From positions 1-38,068 of the forward strand of contig JAAZKC010000101.1 in NCBI GenBank assembly GCA_012800005.1: a DNA stretch of 38,068 nucleotides. Direction: 5' to 3'. A model generated the notes under the pieces. That model was given only the letters and a program-made list of their open reading frames with translations. It did not search any database and was not told where the DNA came from. The stretch comes from Acholeplasmataceae bacterium (lineage in GTDB: Bacteria > Bacillota_I > Bacilli_A > Acholeplasmatales > UBA5453). Below are positions 25,244 through 35,697 of this stretch, piece by piece. How positions within the stretch are numbered: the stretch's first letter is position 1; each line of letters begins with the position of its first letter. A program made the position numbers and the translations under genes.

Positions 25244-26602
25244 ATGAGAAAAATGATTATTTTATTGTTAGGACTTTTGTTTTTACCCTTAAATATTAAG
25301 GCTAGTGAGTCCATTTTTATCTTTGGTTATGATTATATTGAAGTGCCTTATAAAGCGGATTTAAACCCTTATTTTGACCTTGTTTACAACAGTATTAGAT
25401 TAAAAGATGGCTACTTTGATCCTAATTTTAGGGTTGAAGATGAAAACGATGGTTATTTTAAAAGTGTTATTAATTCTAATAGGCTAAGGACTTATAAGTT
25501 AAAATATAAGGCATATGCTCCTAAATACTATAAAGAAGAAACAAGGTTTGTCGAGTTTAGAATTGTTGATAAAGAACCACCAATAATTACCCACAGCGAA
25601 GAAATTATTTATTTGTTAGAGGGGGTTAAGCCAAATTATGAAACGTATATTACAGCTAGTGATAATGAAACTTTAAGTAAAGACCTTAAAATAGAAGTAA
25701 ATGATTTTAATGTTGATTATAAAAATATTGGGACATATGAAGTCATTTATACAATTATCGATAATAGTAATAATAGAACTATCCATATTGAAAATGTTCA
25801 TGTATTAGATAAAATAAAACCAATTATTATAGAGACTGAGTTAAACAAAATTCAGTTAGGAGAGCCTTTTTATATTGAAGATCATTTTATAGTTACAGAT
25901 AATTATGATAAGCATCCTCATGTTAGCTATGAGATTTTAGGTGATATAAATGATGTTGGTTATATCACTATAAATGTTACTGTAACTGATAAATCAGGTA
26001 ATACCAGCAATAGTTCTAAAAGGGTTTTAATTGTCGATGAAATTCTTCCAACACTTATATTAACTAAAAGTAAAATAGAAATAGATGTTTTAAGTGAACC
26101 TCTAGATTTAACTTTATTTATTGGTGAAATCGGCAAAAATTTAATGGTAGAAGACGTTATTATTATAGAAGACATTTTATATGATAAAGTTGGAGTTTAT
26201 GAAGTCATTTATCTACTTAAAGATAGACATGGAAATAAAACAACAGAAAAGTTAACAGTAAAAGTTTTAGATAAAGAAGCGCCAGTAATAAAAGCGGAAG
26301 ATATTGTTATAGATATTGAAGATGAAATTGACTTAAAGACTGGTGTTTATGTAGAAGATAATTATTCTAAAAATCTAAAAGTAAACATTTATGAAACGAA
26401 TTTTAAACAAGAACCAGGAACATATTATGTGATTTATGAAGTGATTGATGAGGCCGGGAATCATACGTATCATAAAAGAATAATTACCGTAAGGGGAAAA
26501 ACAAAATCACAAGAAATTTATCTTTTTGCAGTTGGTGTGGTAGTGGTTTTAAGTCTAGGAGCACTTGGAATATTTCTCTATAAAAAAAGAAAAACCATTT
26601 AA
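25244..26602 (+). CDS. Membrane-anchored surface protein with Ig-like (DUF5011/HYR-type) repeats
   Basis: Signal peptide from MRKMIILLLGLLFLPLNIKA (preferred over 25181); repeats such as VLDKIKPIII..., VLDKEAPVIKAED..., YEVIYTIIDNSNN, YYVIYEVIDEAGN; C-terminal TM LFAVGVVVVLSLGALGIFLYKKRK. Confidence 0.75.
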   Translation: MRKMIILLLGLLFLPLNIKASESIFIFGYDYIEVPYKADLNPYFDLVYNSIRLKDGYFDPNFRVEDENDGYFKSVINSNRLRTYKLKYKAYAPKYYKEETRFVEFRIVDKEPPIITHSEEIIYLLEGVKPNYETYITASDNETLSKDLKIEVNDFNVDYKNIGTYEVIYTIIDNSNNRTIHIENVHVLDKIKPIIIETELNKIQLGEPFYIEDHFIVTDNYDKHPHVSYEILGDINDVGYITINVTVTDKSGNTSNSSKRVLIVDEILPTLILTKSKIEIDVLSEPLDLTLFIGEIGKNLMVEDVIIIEDILYDKVGVYEVIYLLKDRHGNKTTEKLTVKVLDKEAPVIKAEDIVIDIEDEIDLKTGVYVEDNYSKNLKVNIYETNFKQEPGTYYVIYEVIDEAGNHTYHKRIITVRGKTKSQEIYLFAVGVVVVLSLGALGIFLYKKRKTI

Positions 26603-26607
26603 ATCTA

Positions 26608-26616
26608 TGATATACT
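26608..26616 (+). promoter_or_regulatory. Extended -10 promoter of dnaE (TGATATACT)
   Basis: TGATATACT, then GAGGGA SD and ATG 26635. Confidence 0.5.
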
Positions 26617-26634
26617 AATTAGTGAGGGATTAGT

Positions 26635-29535
26635 ATGATCGGCGCGTTTGGTTTTTTAAGTGAATACAATTTATTAAAAAGCGTCTTTAGATTGGAAGAT
26701 ATTATTAAGTATGGAAAAAAGGAATATCCCTTTATAGCGCTAAATGACTCTAATAATTTATATGCTTCTTATAAATTATTTAAGAATGCGAATAATTACA
26801 TTATTGGAATGAAATTATCACTTATTGATGATGAGATATTAATTTATGCTTTAAATGAAAAAGGCTATGAAAATTTAAATATTTTATCAACAATGGTAAT
26901 GTTAAATAGTGAACAAAAATTAACACTAGAAGAAATAAAACCTTTTATTGAAGGTCTTTATGTGTTATCATCAGGATTTTATTCTAAAATTAATGATGAT
27001 CTTAAAAATGGTTTTATTAATAGTGCTAAAGAAAGACTAATTTTATATAAAGAAACGTTTCAGTTTTTTTCTATTGGACTTACACTTCAAAACATGGAAG
27101 AAGAAATCATAGTAGCACCAAGATTAAAAAGCCTTTCTGATGAGTTAAAGATAATGTTGTTGCCTCTAAATTATATGTGTTATTTAAAAGAAGACGAAGA
27201 AGTATTTGATGTTTTAACGAAAGTTCAAGATACATTTGATAGACGGGATTTAGATTTATCTTTTTTAACAAAAGAAGAACTTAAAATAAGATATGCTGAT
27301 TATTTGTTTGTGTTTGATAATTTAGAAAAAGTAATACCTTTATTTAAATTTAAATATAAAAAACCTAAATATAGCTTACCATCCTTTAAAGATAGTAATG
27401 AAACTTTAAAAGCATTAGCTTTAAAAGGCTTAAAAGAAAAAAACTTAAATACTATAGAATATATAGAAAGAATGAATAAAGAACTTTCTGTGTTATTTAA
27501 AATGGGTTTTAGTGATTATTTTTTAATCGTTTATGATTTTGTTAAATATGCTAAAGATAATGGTATTTTAGTAGGACCTGGTAGAGGTTCTGCGGCAGGA
27601 AGCTTAGTTTCTTATTTACTTAACATAACTTTAATCGATCCCTTAAAATATGGCCTTCTGTTTGAACGGTTTTTAAATGAAGAAAGACATTCAATGCCAG
27701 ATATTGATCTAGATTTTCCTGATGATAAAAGAGATGAAGTGATTTTATATGTAAAAGAAAAATACGGTCAAAATCATGTCTTATCAATTAATACATTTAG
27801 TCGTTTCGCAAGTCGTTCAGCAATTAGGGATGTGGCTAAAATAAAAGGTTTTAGTCCAATTGAAACTAATCAAATTATTAAGAAAATTGAAGCGGGAGAT
27901 AAACTACCTAAAAATATTTTAGAAGTATTAGAGATTGCGAAAAAGTTTGAAGGTTTGCCTCGTCAAACAGGAACACATGCGGCAGGTATTATTTTAGCGA
28001 AAGAAGATTTAAGATATTACCTTCCAATGCAAAATGGTCCTTTAATGTATCAAACACAGTTTGAACATGAAGACTTAGAAGATATGGGTCTTTTAAAGAT
28101 TGACTTTTTAGGGATTAGAAACTTAACTATTATTGATAAAGTTGTCAAATTAATTAAGAAACATAAAAATATTGAAATTGACTTAGATAATATTCCTTAT
28201 AATTGTAAGAAAACTTATAAGTTATTAGAAGAAGGAGACACTATTGGAATTTTTCAACTTGAAAGTGCTGGAATGAGAGCTGTCTTAAGAAAGTTAAAGC
28301 CTAATTGTTTTAATGATCTTGTGGCAGTATTAGCGTTATATAGACCAGGACCGATGGACAATATTGATGAATATATTGAAAGAAGAAATGGTAAAAAGTT
28401 TACTTATATTGATGATTCATTAAAAGATATTTTAAAAGAAACTTATGGAATTATTATTTATCAAGAACAAATTATGCAGATTGCTCAAAAATTCGCAGGT
28501 TACTCATTAATAGAGGCGGATTTATTAAGAGTTGGGATTTCTAAAAAAGATGAAAAAATTTTAAGTTTAGAAGAGAAAAAATTTATAGAAAAAAGTATAA
28601 AAAATGGTAAAGAAGAAAAACTAGCGAAAAGAATTTATGATTATATTTATAAGTTTGCAAGTTATGGATTTAATAAATCTCATAGTGTTGCTTATGCGAC
28701 AATAAGTTATGAGATGGCTTATTTAAAAGCTAATTATTATGAAATTTTTATGGGAGTGTTGTTATCATATGTTCAAGCTGCAGACTCGCAAACAAGTAGA
28801 TTGATTAAAGAATTAAGAATGAAGGGGTTTGATTGTCTTCCGCCAGACATCAACAAATCTACTAAAGAATATGAGTTTTCAGAAAAAGGCCTTATATATC
28901 CATTAACTGGAATTAAAAACATTGGAACAACCCTCGCAGATAAAATAATTTTAGAACGTGAAAATGGGCCGTTTATTAGTTATGATGATTTTAAAAATAG
29001 GCTTAAAGATTTAAATAAACGAGCAATTGAAGGGCTGATTTTTTCCGGAGCTTTAGACTCTTTTGGGTTAAATAGAAAGACTTTATTTAAAGAAATGGAT
29101 GCGGAGGTTCATTTATATCAAAAAATTGTTAAAGATTTAATTCCCGTTTCTTATAAAGAATACGATGTAGAGACATTAATCTTAAAAGAAAGAGAAGTAT
29201 TAGGTTTTAATTTAGCTCACAGTTTTAAAGATGAGTATGAAGATTTAATTAAGAAACATAACTTAACAAATATTAAAGATTTATCTTTTAATAAAAATCT
29301 TGAACAGACAATTGGCGCAATTAAAAATGTAAAAGTAATAAAAACTAAAAACGATGAAAAAATGGCCTTTTTACTACTTAGTGATGGACATGTGGATTTA
29401 GATATTGTAGTATTTCCAGCGGTATTTAAAAAGTTTGAATCAATCTTAGAAAGAGATAAAAGATGTATAGTTACTATTAAGAATAATTATCAAAAGGATA
29501 GATGGATTTTAGAAAAAATTAAGATTATTGATTAA
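26635..29535 (+). CDS. dnaE: DNA polymerase III alpha subunit (DnaE type)
   Basis: GPGRGSAAGSLVSYLLNIT, MPDIDLDFPDDKRDEVI, GTHAAGIILA, LALYRPGPMDNIDEYIERRNG, YGFNKSHSVAYATISYEMAYLKANY; 966 aa. Confidence 0.93.
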   Translation: MIGAFGFLSEYNLLKSVFRLEDIIKYGKKEYPFIALNDSNNLYASYKLFKNANNYIIGMKLSLIDDEILIYALNEKGYENLNILSTMVMLNSEQKLTLEEIKPFIEGLYVLSSGFYSKINDDLKNGFINSAKERLILYKETFQFFSIGLTLQNMEEEIIVAPRLKSLSDELKIMLLPLNYMCYLKEDEEVFDVLTKVQDTFDRRDLDLSFLTKEELKIRYADYLFVFDNLEKVIPLFKFKYKKPKYSLPSFKDSNETLKALALKGLKEKNLNTIEYIERMNKELSVLFKMGFSDYFLIVYDFVKYAKDNGILVGPGRGSAAGSLVSYLLNITLIDPLKYGLLFERFLNEERHSMPDIDLDFPDDKRDEVILYVKEKYGQNHVLSINTFSRFASRSAIRDVAKIKGFSPIETNQIIKKIEAGDKLPKNILEVLEIAKKFEGLPRQTGTHAAGIILAKEDLRYYLPMQNGPLMYQTQFEHEDLEDMGLLKIDFLGIRNLTIIDKVVKLIKKHKNIEIDLDNIPYNCKKTYKLLEEGDTIGIFQLESAGMRAVLRKLKPNCFNDLVAVLALYRPGPMDNIDEYIERRNGKKFTYIDDSLKDILKETYGIIIYQEQIMQIAQKFAGYSLIEADLLRVGISKKDEKILSLEEKKFIEKSIKNGKEEKLAKRIYDYIYKFASYGFNKSHSVAYATISYEMAYLKANYYEIFMGVLLSYVQAADSQTSRLIKELRMKGFDCLPPDINKSTKEYEFSEKGLIYPLTGIKNIGTTLADKIILERENGPFISYDDFKNRLKDLNKRAIEGLIFSGALDSFGLNRKTLFKEMDAEVHLYQKIVKDLIPVSYKEYDVETLILKEREVLGFNLAHSFKDEYEDLIKKHNLTNIKDLSFNKNLEQTIGAIKNVKVIKTKNDEKMAFLLLSDGHVDLDIVVFPAVFKKFESILERDKRCIVTIKNNYQKDRWILEKIKIID

Positions 29536-29536
29536 A

Positions 29537-29559
29537 AAAAGACGGATTTCCCGTCTTTT
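29537..29559. terminator. Bidirectional terminator between dnaE and the exchanger
   Basis: AAAAGACGG / CCGTCTTTT, 9-bp stem, ATTTC loop. Confidence 0.8.
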
Positions 29560-30543
29560 CTATTGAAAGTCTCTTATTATAATATAAACAAAATATCCAA
29601 TATACATTAAAGTTAATAATGCTCCATCAAACCTATTGAGTTTGCCTTTTTTAAAGAAGGCAATCGCTAGTATTATTACTGAACCAATAATTAAGAATAT
29701 TAAATCAAATAAAACATCAGCAGTAAATGTGATTGGAGAAATTAAAGAACTAATTCCTAATACAAATAGTATATTAAAAATATTTGAACCAACGACATTT
29801 CCAACAGCGATGTCGTTTTCTTTTTTGATTGCGGCAACAACGCTTGTGACAAGTTCAGGTAGTGATGTTCCAATACTTACGATAGTTAAACCAACTAGCC
29901 ATTCACTCATTCCAAGTGCCAAAGCAATTTTTCTTGCGTTATCGGTAACTAAAATACCACCTAAAACTATCCCTATTAAACCAAGAAGCACGAATATTAT
30001 AGATTTTGGTCTAGAAAGTGTTGGTTTACTATTTTTTTCTTCTTTTTCAATGTTTGTGTCTAAGGTTTGATTTTTTAAAGCATTTCTAATAGTTATAAAC
30101 ATATAAAGTGAGAAAAAGATAAGTAAAATAAATCCCTCTAATCTAACTAATGCAGGATTACCTTCTAAATGTAGGATATAGACTGCCACAATTAATAGTA
30201 ATGCTGCAATTATTGAATAAGGTAAATCTCTTTTAACAATTTGTTTATCGACAAATATTGGTGAGATTAAAGCACTAATGCCTAAAATTAATAATAAATT
30301 AAAAATATTAGAACCCACAACGTTTCCTAAACTAACATCATCAACATTTTGAAGTGCGCTTGTCACGCTAACTGCTGCTTCTGGTAGACTTGTTCCAAAG
30401 GCAACTACTGTAAGTCCAATAATTAGTGTAGGAACTTTTAAATATTTAGAGATATTACTAGCACCATCTACGAAAAAGTCCGCACCTTTTACTAATAATA
30501 CAAAGCCAACTATTAATAATAAAACGGCTATGAATATTTCCAT
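29560..30543 (-). CDS. Calcium/sodium antiporter, YrbG/CaCA family
   Basis: Two inverted repeats: VVAFGTSLPEAAVSVTSAL...SLGNVVGSNIFNLLLILG and IVSIGTSLPELVTSVVAAIKKENDIAVGNVVGSNIFNILFVLG. Confidence 0.92.
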   Translation of the reverse strand: MEIFIAVLLLIVGFVLLVKGADFFVDGASNISKYLKVPTLIIGLTVVAFGTSLPEAAVSVTSALQNVDDVSLGNVVGSNIFNLLLILGISALISPIFVDKQIVKRDLPYSIIAALLLIVAVYILHLEGNPALVRLEGFILLIFFSLYMFITIRNALKNQTLDTNIEKEEKNSKPTLSRPKSIIFVLLGLIGIVLGGILVTDNARKIALALGMSEWLVGLTIVSIGTSLPELVTSVVAAIKKENDIAVGNVVGSNIFNILFVLGISSLISPITFTADVLFDLIFLIIGSVIILAIAFFKKGKLNRFDGALLTLMYIGYFVYIIIRDFQ

Positions 30544-31784
30544 TATTTTTTGACTAAAACCTTTTTAAGTTTCGCAAATCTTGGTAGCCCATCTTCAAGT
30601 GGTGCTTTACAGTCACCTTGAATTAAAGGCAAAACATATTCGACATACTCTTGTGTCATACCTTTTCCATGAGGTTTAATCCACTCAAGTGGTACTTTCT
30701 TTTCTGTGTTCGCAACTTTGTGAAGTGGAACATGAATATAATTAATTTTATAAGGTTTATTAGAAACTCTTTCAAAACCAATCATTACATCTGTAGCGCC
30801 ATTTACAGCTGCTTTAACTGCTTCAACACCAGCTTGATAAGCTTCAGTAACATCAACTTTACTTGCTAAGTGTTGGGCACAACGTTGCATTAATGAAAAT
30901 TCAATTCCTCTAACTTTAATGTCAAAACGTTTTTCAACTTCACGAGCTAAAATTTCTGCAGCCCCACCTAGTTGAGCATGACCAAATGAATCAGTAAATA
31001 AATTGCCAAAATGTTCAGGAATATATTTGCCTTCTGCATCTTTAACACCTTCACTAATAACTACGATTGCCTTACCTTTTTTATTAATGATTTTTTCAAT
31101 GTCTTCAAAGAACTCATCATAATCAAAAACCTTTTCAGGTAAATACATTAAATCAGGACCTTGACCCTTTTCAATCGCAAGTTGAGCTGCCGCTGTTAAC
31201 CAACCGGCATTCCTTCCCATAACTTCAACAATAGTACACATTTTAGTATCATACACTGTTGCGTCATGATAAAGTTCCATTAATGTAGTTGCGACATATT
31301 TAGCGGCACTACCAAATCCTGGACAGTGGTCTGTTGCGTATAAGTCATTATCAATAGTTTTAGGAACTCCTACAACTCTACATTCATAATCATGGTCTTG
31401 GAAAAATTTACTAATTTTATTAGCAGTATCCATTGAATCATTACCACCATTATAAAAGAAGTAACGAATGTTGTATTTTTTGAAAACTTCTAATAATTTT
31501 TCATAATCACTTGGATCTTTAGCTAAATCTTTTAATTTATATCTTACTGATCCAATCATTGAAGAAGGGGTTGTTTTAAGTAATTCTAATTCTTTAAGGT
31601 CTTCCTTAGAAATATCATAGAATTCTTCATTTAAAATTCCTTTAATTCCATGTTTAGCTCCGTAAACATGAGTAATACACTCTTGTTTTAAAGCTTCTAA
31701 AAATACTCCTGCAGCACTCGCATTAATAACGCTTGTTGGTCCACCTGATTGACCTAAAATTGCCGCTCCAACTAATTTTTTCAT
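30543..31784 (-). CDS. pfp: 6-phosphofructokinase, probably PPi-dependent
   Basis: GQSGGPTSVINAS, NGGNDSMDTA, VPKTIDND, GRNAGWLTAA; GGND and PKTIDND in place of GGDG/PGTIDND. Confidence 0.87.
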   Translation of the reverse strand: MKKLVGAAILGQSGGPTSVINASAAGVFLEALKQECITHVYGAKHGIKGILNEEFYDISKEDLKELELLKTTPSSMIGSVRYKLKDLAKDPSDYEKLLEVFKKYNIRYFFYNGGNDSMDTANKISKFFQDHDYECRVVGVPKTIDNDLYATDHCPGFGSAAKYVATTLMELYHDATVYDTKMCTIVEVMGRNAGWLTAAAQLAIEKGQGPDLMYLPEKVFDYDEFFEDIEKIINKKGKAIVVISEGVKDAEGKYIPEHFGNLFTDSFGHAQLGGAAEILAREVEKRFDIKVRGIEFSLMQRCAQHLASKVDVTEAYQAGVEAVKAAVNGATDVMIGFERVSNKPYKINYIHVPLHKVANTEKKVPLEWIKPHGKGMTQEYVEYVLPLIQGDCKAPLEDGLPRFAKLKKVLVKK

Positions 31785-31932
31785 AAATAATCACTCCTCA
31801 TTTTTAATATTAAACATCCTTTATAATAATACCACATTATTATAGTAAAGTCTTATCACATTTTAAAAAAACAACCGTTTTCATAATAATCTAACAATTT
31901 ATTTACTTTATTTAGATATATTAACGTATCCG

Positions 31933-31941
31933 TGATATAAT
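31933..31941 (+). promoter_or_regulatory. Extended -10 promoter of pfkA (TGATATAAT)
   Basis: TGATATAAT; AGGAGG SD downstream, ATG 31969. Confidence 0.55.
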
Positions 31942-31968
31942 TAAGTTGATATATTAGGAGGTTTCAAT

Positions 31969-32925
31969 ATGAAAATAGCAGTACTCACATCAGGTGGCGA
32001 TGCCCCTGGAATGAATGCGGCAATTAGATCAGTTGTAAGAACTAGTTTATACTATGGAATTGAAGTTTACGTAGTATATGATGGTTATCGTGGTTTGGTT
32101 ACATCTAAATTCAAAAAAGCAGATAGAAATTTAGTAAGTGAAATTTTAACAAGAGGTGGTACTGTTTTAGGTACAGCTAGGATGACTTCATTTGCTGATA
32201 AAGAAATAAGAACTATTGCCATTGATAATTTAAGAAAACAAGGAATAGATTGTTTAATAGTTATTGGTGGGGATGGAACTTTTCGTGGTGCAGCAGCATT
32301 AAATGATGAAGGATTTCCAACTATTGGAATTCCAGCATCAATAGATAATGATATTGGGGGAACTGATTATACAATTGGTTTTCACACAGCACTACAAACA
32401 GTCGTTGAAAATATCGACAAACTCAAAGATACTTCTAGTTCTCACCAAAGAGCAAGTATCGTTGAAACAATGGGAAGACATAATGGGGATTTAGCATTAT
32501 ATGCTGGTTTATCTACTGGTGCTGAATTTATTATTACACCTGAACATCCAATGAATAAAGAAGCGATTATTGAGGCTTTAAAGCGTCATAAAATAGAAGG
32601 AAGAAGAAATGCGATTATCGTTATTACTGAAAACATTTTAGATGTTTATGATCTTGCAAAAGAAATTACTGAAAAAAGTGGGTTCGCTTGTAGAGCAACT
32701 GTTTTAGGTTATGTTCAAAGAGGTGGCTCACCAGTTCCACAAGATAGAATTCTTGCGGGAAGAATGGGGGCTTATGCAGTTGAATTAGCGAAACAAAAGA
32801 TTTCAGGAGTCGCAATTGGAATTCAACATGAAGATATAGTTCACTATCCAATTAAAGAAGCATTCTTGGAAAAAAATAAAAAAACATTAAAAGGATTATT
32901 TGAACTTGCCCCTAAAATAGCTTAA
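31969..32925 (+). CDS. pfkA: 6-phosphofructokinase, ATP-type
   Basis: TSGGDAPGMNAAIR, IGGDGTFRGA, ASIDNDIGGTDYTIGFHTAL, ETMGRHNGDLAL, LGYVQRGGSPVPQDR. Confidence 0.94.
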   Translation: MKIAVLTSGGDAPGMNAAIRSVVRTSLYYGIEVYVVYDGYRGLVTSKFKKADRNLVSEILTRGGTVLGTARMTSFADKEIRTIAIDNLRKQGIDCLIVIGGDGTFRGAAALNDEGFPTIGIPASIDNDIGGTDYTIGFHTALQTVVENIDKLKDTSSSHQRASIVETMGRHNGDLALYAGLSTGAEFIITPEHPMNKEAIIEALKRHKIEGRRNAIIVITENILDVYDLAKEITEKSGFACRATVLGYVQRGGSPVPQDRILAGRMGAYAVELAKQKISGVAIGIQHEDIVHYPIKEAFLEKNKKTLKGLFELAPKIA

Positions 32926-32964
32926 TTCACATTAAACTTTAATTATTTTAGAAAGAGATAAAGA

Positions 32965-34911
32965 ATGAAGTTTAAATTAAAAGCGCCTTTTAAACCTATG
33001 GGGGATCAAATAAAGGCGATAGAAGTTTTAACTGAAAATTTCAATAAAGGAATAACACACCAAGTCTTACGTGGTGCCACTGGTACTGGTAAGACTTTTA
33101 CAATTGCCAACATCATAAAATCGATGGGCAAAAAAACACTTGTGTTGGCTCATAATAAAACACTTGCGGGGCAATTATATGGTGAGTTAAAGGCTTTTTT
33201 TCCTGAAAATAGAGTTGAATATTTTATTTCATATTATGATTATTATCAACCAGAAGCTTACGTAGTAAAAAGTGATACCTATATTGAAAAGGACGCAAGT
33301 ATTAATGATGAAATTGATGAACTTCGTCATAGCGCTACTGCATCATTACTAGAACGTGATGATGTGATTGTGGTTGCGAGTGTATCATGTATTTATGGAA
33401 TTGGTGATCCGGAAGATTATGAAAAAGGTGTTATTTTTATTAGAAAAAATGATTTATTACCACCAAGAGAACTTCTAAATAGATTGGTTGATTTAACTTA
33501 TAAAAGAAATGATATTGATTTTCAAAGAGGAACATTTAGAGTAAGAGGAGATATTGTTGAAATTATTCCTTCAAACTTTAGAGAAGAAGGAATTAGAATT
33601 GAATTTTTTGGCGATGAAGTTGAAAGAATTAGACGTTTTGATGTGGTTACTGGAAATGTAATTGAGGGAATGGAATTTGTCACAATTTTTCCGGCAACAC
33701 ACTTTATGACTAATAAAGATAAGATGCAAGAATCATTAAGAAGAATAAAAGCGGAGTTAGAAGAAAGAATAAAATACTTTGAACGTGAGAATAAACCTTT
33801 AGAAAAAGAACGAATTCAAATGAGAACGCGTTATGATTTAGAATTATTAGAAGAAATAGGTATTTGTCCTGGCGTTGAAAACTACGCAAGACATATAGCC
33901 TTAAGGGAGGAAGGGGAAACCCCCGCAACTTTGATGGATTTCTTTGGTGATGATTATTTATTAATTATTGATGAATCACACGTTACTTTACCACAGGTTA
34001 GAGGGATGTATAATGGTGATAGGTCAAGAAAACAAACATTAGTGGAGTATGGTTTTAGATTGCCAAGTGCTCTTGATAATAGACCGCTTAGATTTGATGA
34101 ATTTGAATCTAAAATTGATAAAGTTATTTTTCTTTCCGCTACACCAGGAGATTATGAACTTGATAAAAAATATCCATTAGTTGAACAAATTATTAGACCA
34201 ACCTATTTATTAGATCCAGTAGTTGAGGTGAGAAAAACTCACGGCCAAATTGATGATTTATACAGTCAAATAAGAAAAAGAATTGATAAAAATGAGCGTG
34301 TGTTAGTTACTACTTTAACAATTAAAATGAGTGAAGATTTAACTGATTATTATAAAAAATTAGGATTAAAGGTTGCTTATCTTCATAGTGAGATTAAATC
34401 ATTAGAGAGAATTAAAATATTAAGAGAATTAAGATTAGGTGTTTATGATGTTTTAATTGGAATTAATTTATTAAGAGAGGGTCTAGATTTACCAGAGGTT
34501 TCTTTAGTAGTTATCTTGGATGCGGATAAACAGGGATTTTTAAGAAGTGAGCGAAGTTTAATTCAAACAATTGGAAGAGCCGCAAGGAATAAAAATGGGA
34601 AAGTAATAATGTATGCTGATTCTATTAGTGAAGCGATGGAAAAGGCAATTAAGGAAACTGAAAGAAGAAGGTGTATTCAAGATACTTTTAACAAAAAACA
34701 CAACCTAAAACCGGTTACAATAAAAAAAGAAATTAGAGAAGATATTTCAAATAAGATATTTGAAGATATTGAAAGGCCTAATAATAAAAAGGCTTTAAGA
34801 ATCCAAATTAGTGAGGTTGAAAGGTTAATGAAAAATGCGGCTAAAGAACTCGATTTTGAAAAAGCTGCAGAGTATAGAGACTTGCTTTTTGAACTAAAAA
34901 CACTTATTTAG
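32965..34911 (+). CDS. uvrB: Excinuclease ABC subunit UvrB
   Basis: [95 protein letters not shown]-terminal UVR motif. Confidence 0.97.
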   Translation: MKFKLKAPFKPMGDQIKAIEVLTENFNKGITHQVLRGATGTGKTFTIANIIKSMGKKTLVLAHNKTLAGQLYGELKAFFPENRVEYFISYYDYYQPEAYVVKSDTYIEKDASINDEIDELRHSATASLLERDDVIVVASVSCIYGIGDPEDYEKGVIFIRKNDLLPPRELLNRLVDLTYKRNDIDFQRGTFRVRGDIVEIIPSNFREEGIRIEFFGDEVERIRRFDVVTGNVIEGMEFVTIFPATHFMTNKDKMQESLRRIKAELEERIKYFERENKPLEKERIQMRTRYDLELLEEIGICPGVENYARHIALREEGETPATLMDFFGDDYLLIIDESHVTLPQVRGMYNGDRSRKQTLVEYGFRLPSALDNRPLRFDEFESKIDKVIFLSATPGDYELDKKYPLVEQIIRPTYLLDPVVEVRKTHGQIDDLYSQIRKRIDKNERVLVTTLTIKMSEDLTDYYKKLGLKVAYLHSEIKSLERIKILRELRLGVYDVLIGINLLREGLDLPEVSLVVILDADKQGFLRSERSLIQTIGRAARNKNGKVIMYADSISEAMEKAIKETERRRCIQDTFNKKHNLKPVTIKKEIREDISNKIFEDIERPNNKKALRIQISEVERLMKNAAKELDFEKAAEYRDLLFELKTLI

Positions 34912-34988
34912 AATGGACTTTATAAATCAAATTAGATATAATATGTTAGTAAGTTTATTATTGATAAAATTTAAAGAAGGAGATACTT

Positions 34989-35696
34989 ATGGAAAATAGG
35001 GAAGAAAGAACAATTAGCTTAAATGATTTATTAAGAGCATTTGCTAGGTATTGGTATATAATTGCCTCAACTATTTTGATAGGAGTAATTGTGACTTATG
35101 TTTTAGCATTTCATTTAATAACTCCTAAATATAAGGCATCAGTTGAATTAATGGTTAAAGGAAAACCAGCCTCTACAACAACTGAATATACAACAAGGGA
35201 GGCGTTTTATTATGTAGAACCTGTAGAAAGTCTGTTAAAGTCAGATGTAGTTTTAGAACGCGTATATGAAACAGTTAATAATCCTAATATAGTAGTAACT
35301 CGTGCTCAACTAAAAAATGGGATATCGACATCAAGAGTAACTACGAATTCGATAATTGTTAAAGTTTCTTTTGTTCATCCAGATAAAGAATTAGCAAAAA
35401 TTGTTGTTAATGAGATTTTTAACGCTGCATATGAAATATCAAATGATGATACTTTCCGCATTTCTGAAATTTTAGGAGGAACATTTTTTGATATGCAAAT
35501 GGCCAGTGATGCTAAATATCATTCACCTAATAAAACCCTTTATTTAATTGTCGGATTTTTATTAGGAGGCATTGTTGGTGCTGGAATAGTTTTATTTATT
35601 GATTTGGGAAAAGCAACATACAGAACCAAAGAACAAATCGAAGAAGATTTAGAAGTTGAAGTAATTGGAGTTATTCCAGAATTCGAGGGGGTTTAA
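34989..35696 (+). CDS. Polysaccharide chain-length determinant / kinase modulator (Wzz/YveK/CapA-like)
   Basis: Two TM segments flanking an extracytoplasmic region; YKASVELMVKG, IVNEIFNAAYEI, C-terminal TKEQIEEDLEVEVIGVIPE. Confidence 0.85.
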   Translation: MENREERTISLNDLLRAFARYWYIIASTILIGVIVTYVLAFHLITPKYKASVELMVKGKPASTTTEYTTREAFYYVEPVESLLKSDVVLERVYETVNNPNIVVTRAQLKNGISTSRVTTNSIIVKVSFVHPDKELAKIVVNEIFNAAYEISNDDTFRISEILGGTFFDMQMASDAKYHSPNKTLYLIVGFLLGGIVGAGIVLFIDLGKATYRTKEQIEEDLEVEVIGVIPEFEGV

Positions 35697-35697
35697 A

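Noticed and set aside
25960-26175. 71-aa minus-strand ORF in the surface protein gene
   Set aside because: Antisense shadow of the Ig-like repeats.
29636-30070. 144-aa + strand ORF inside the antiporter
   Set aside because: Antisense to conserved antiporter repeats.
30651-30869. 72-aa + strand ORF in the PPi-PFK gene
   Set aside because: Antisense to a conserved enzyme, no supporting signals.
32666-33928. Track ORFs 32666..32851 and 33710..33928 (-)
   Set aside because: Antisense to pfkA and uvrB respectively, no domains.
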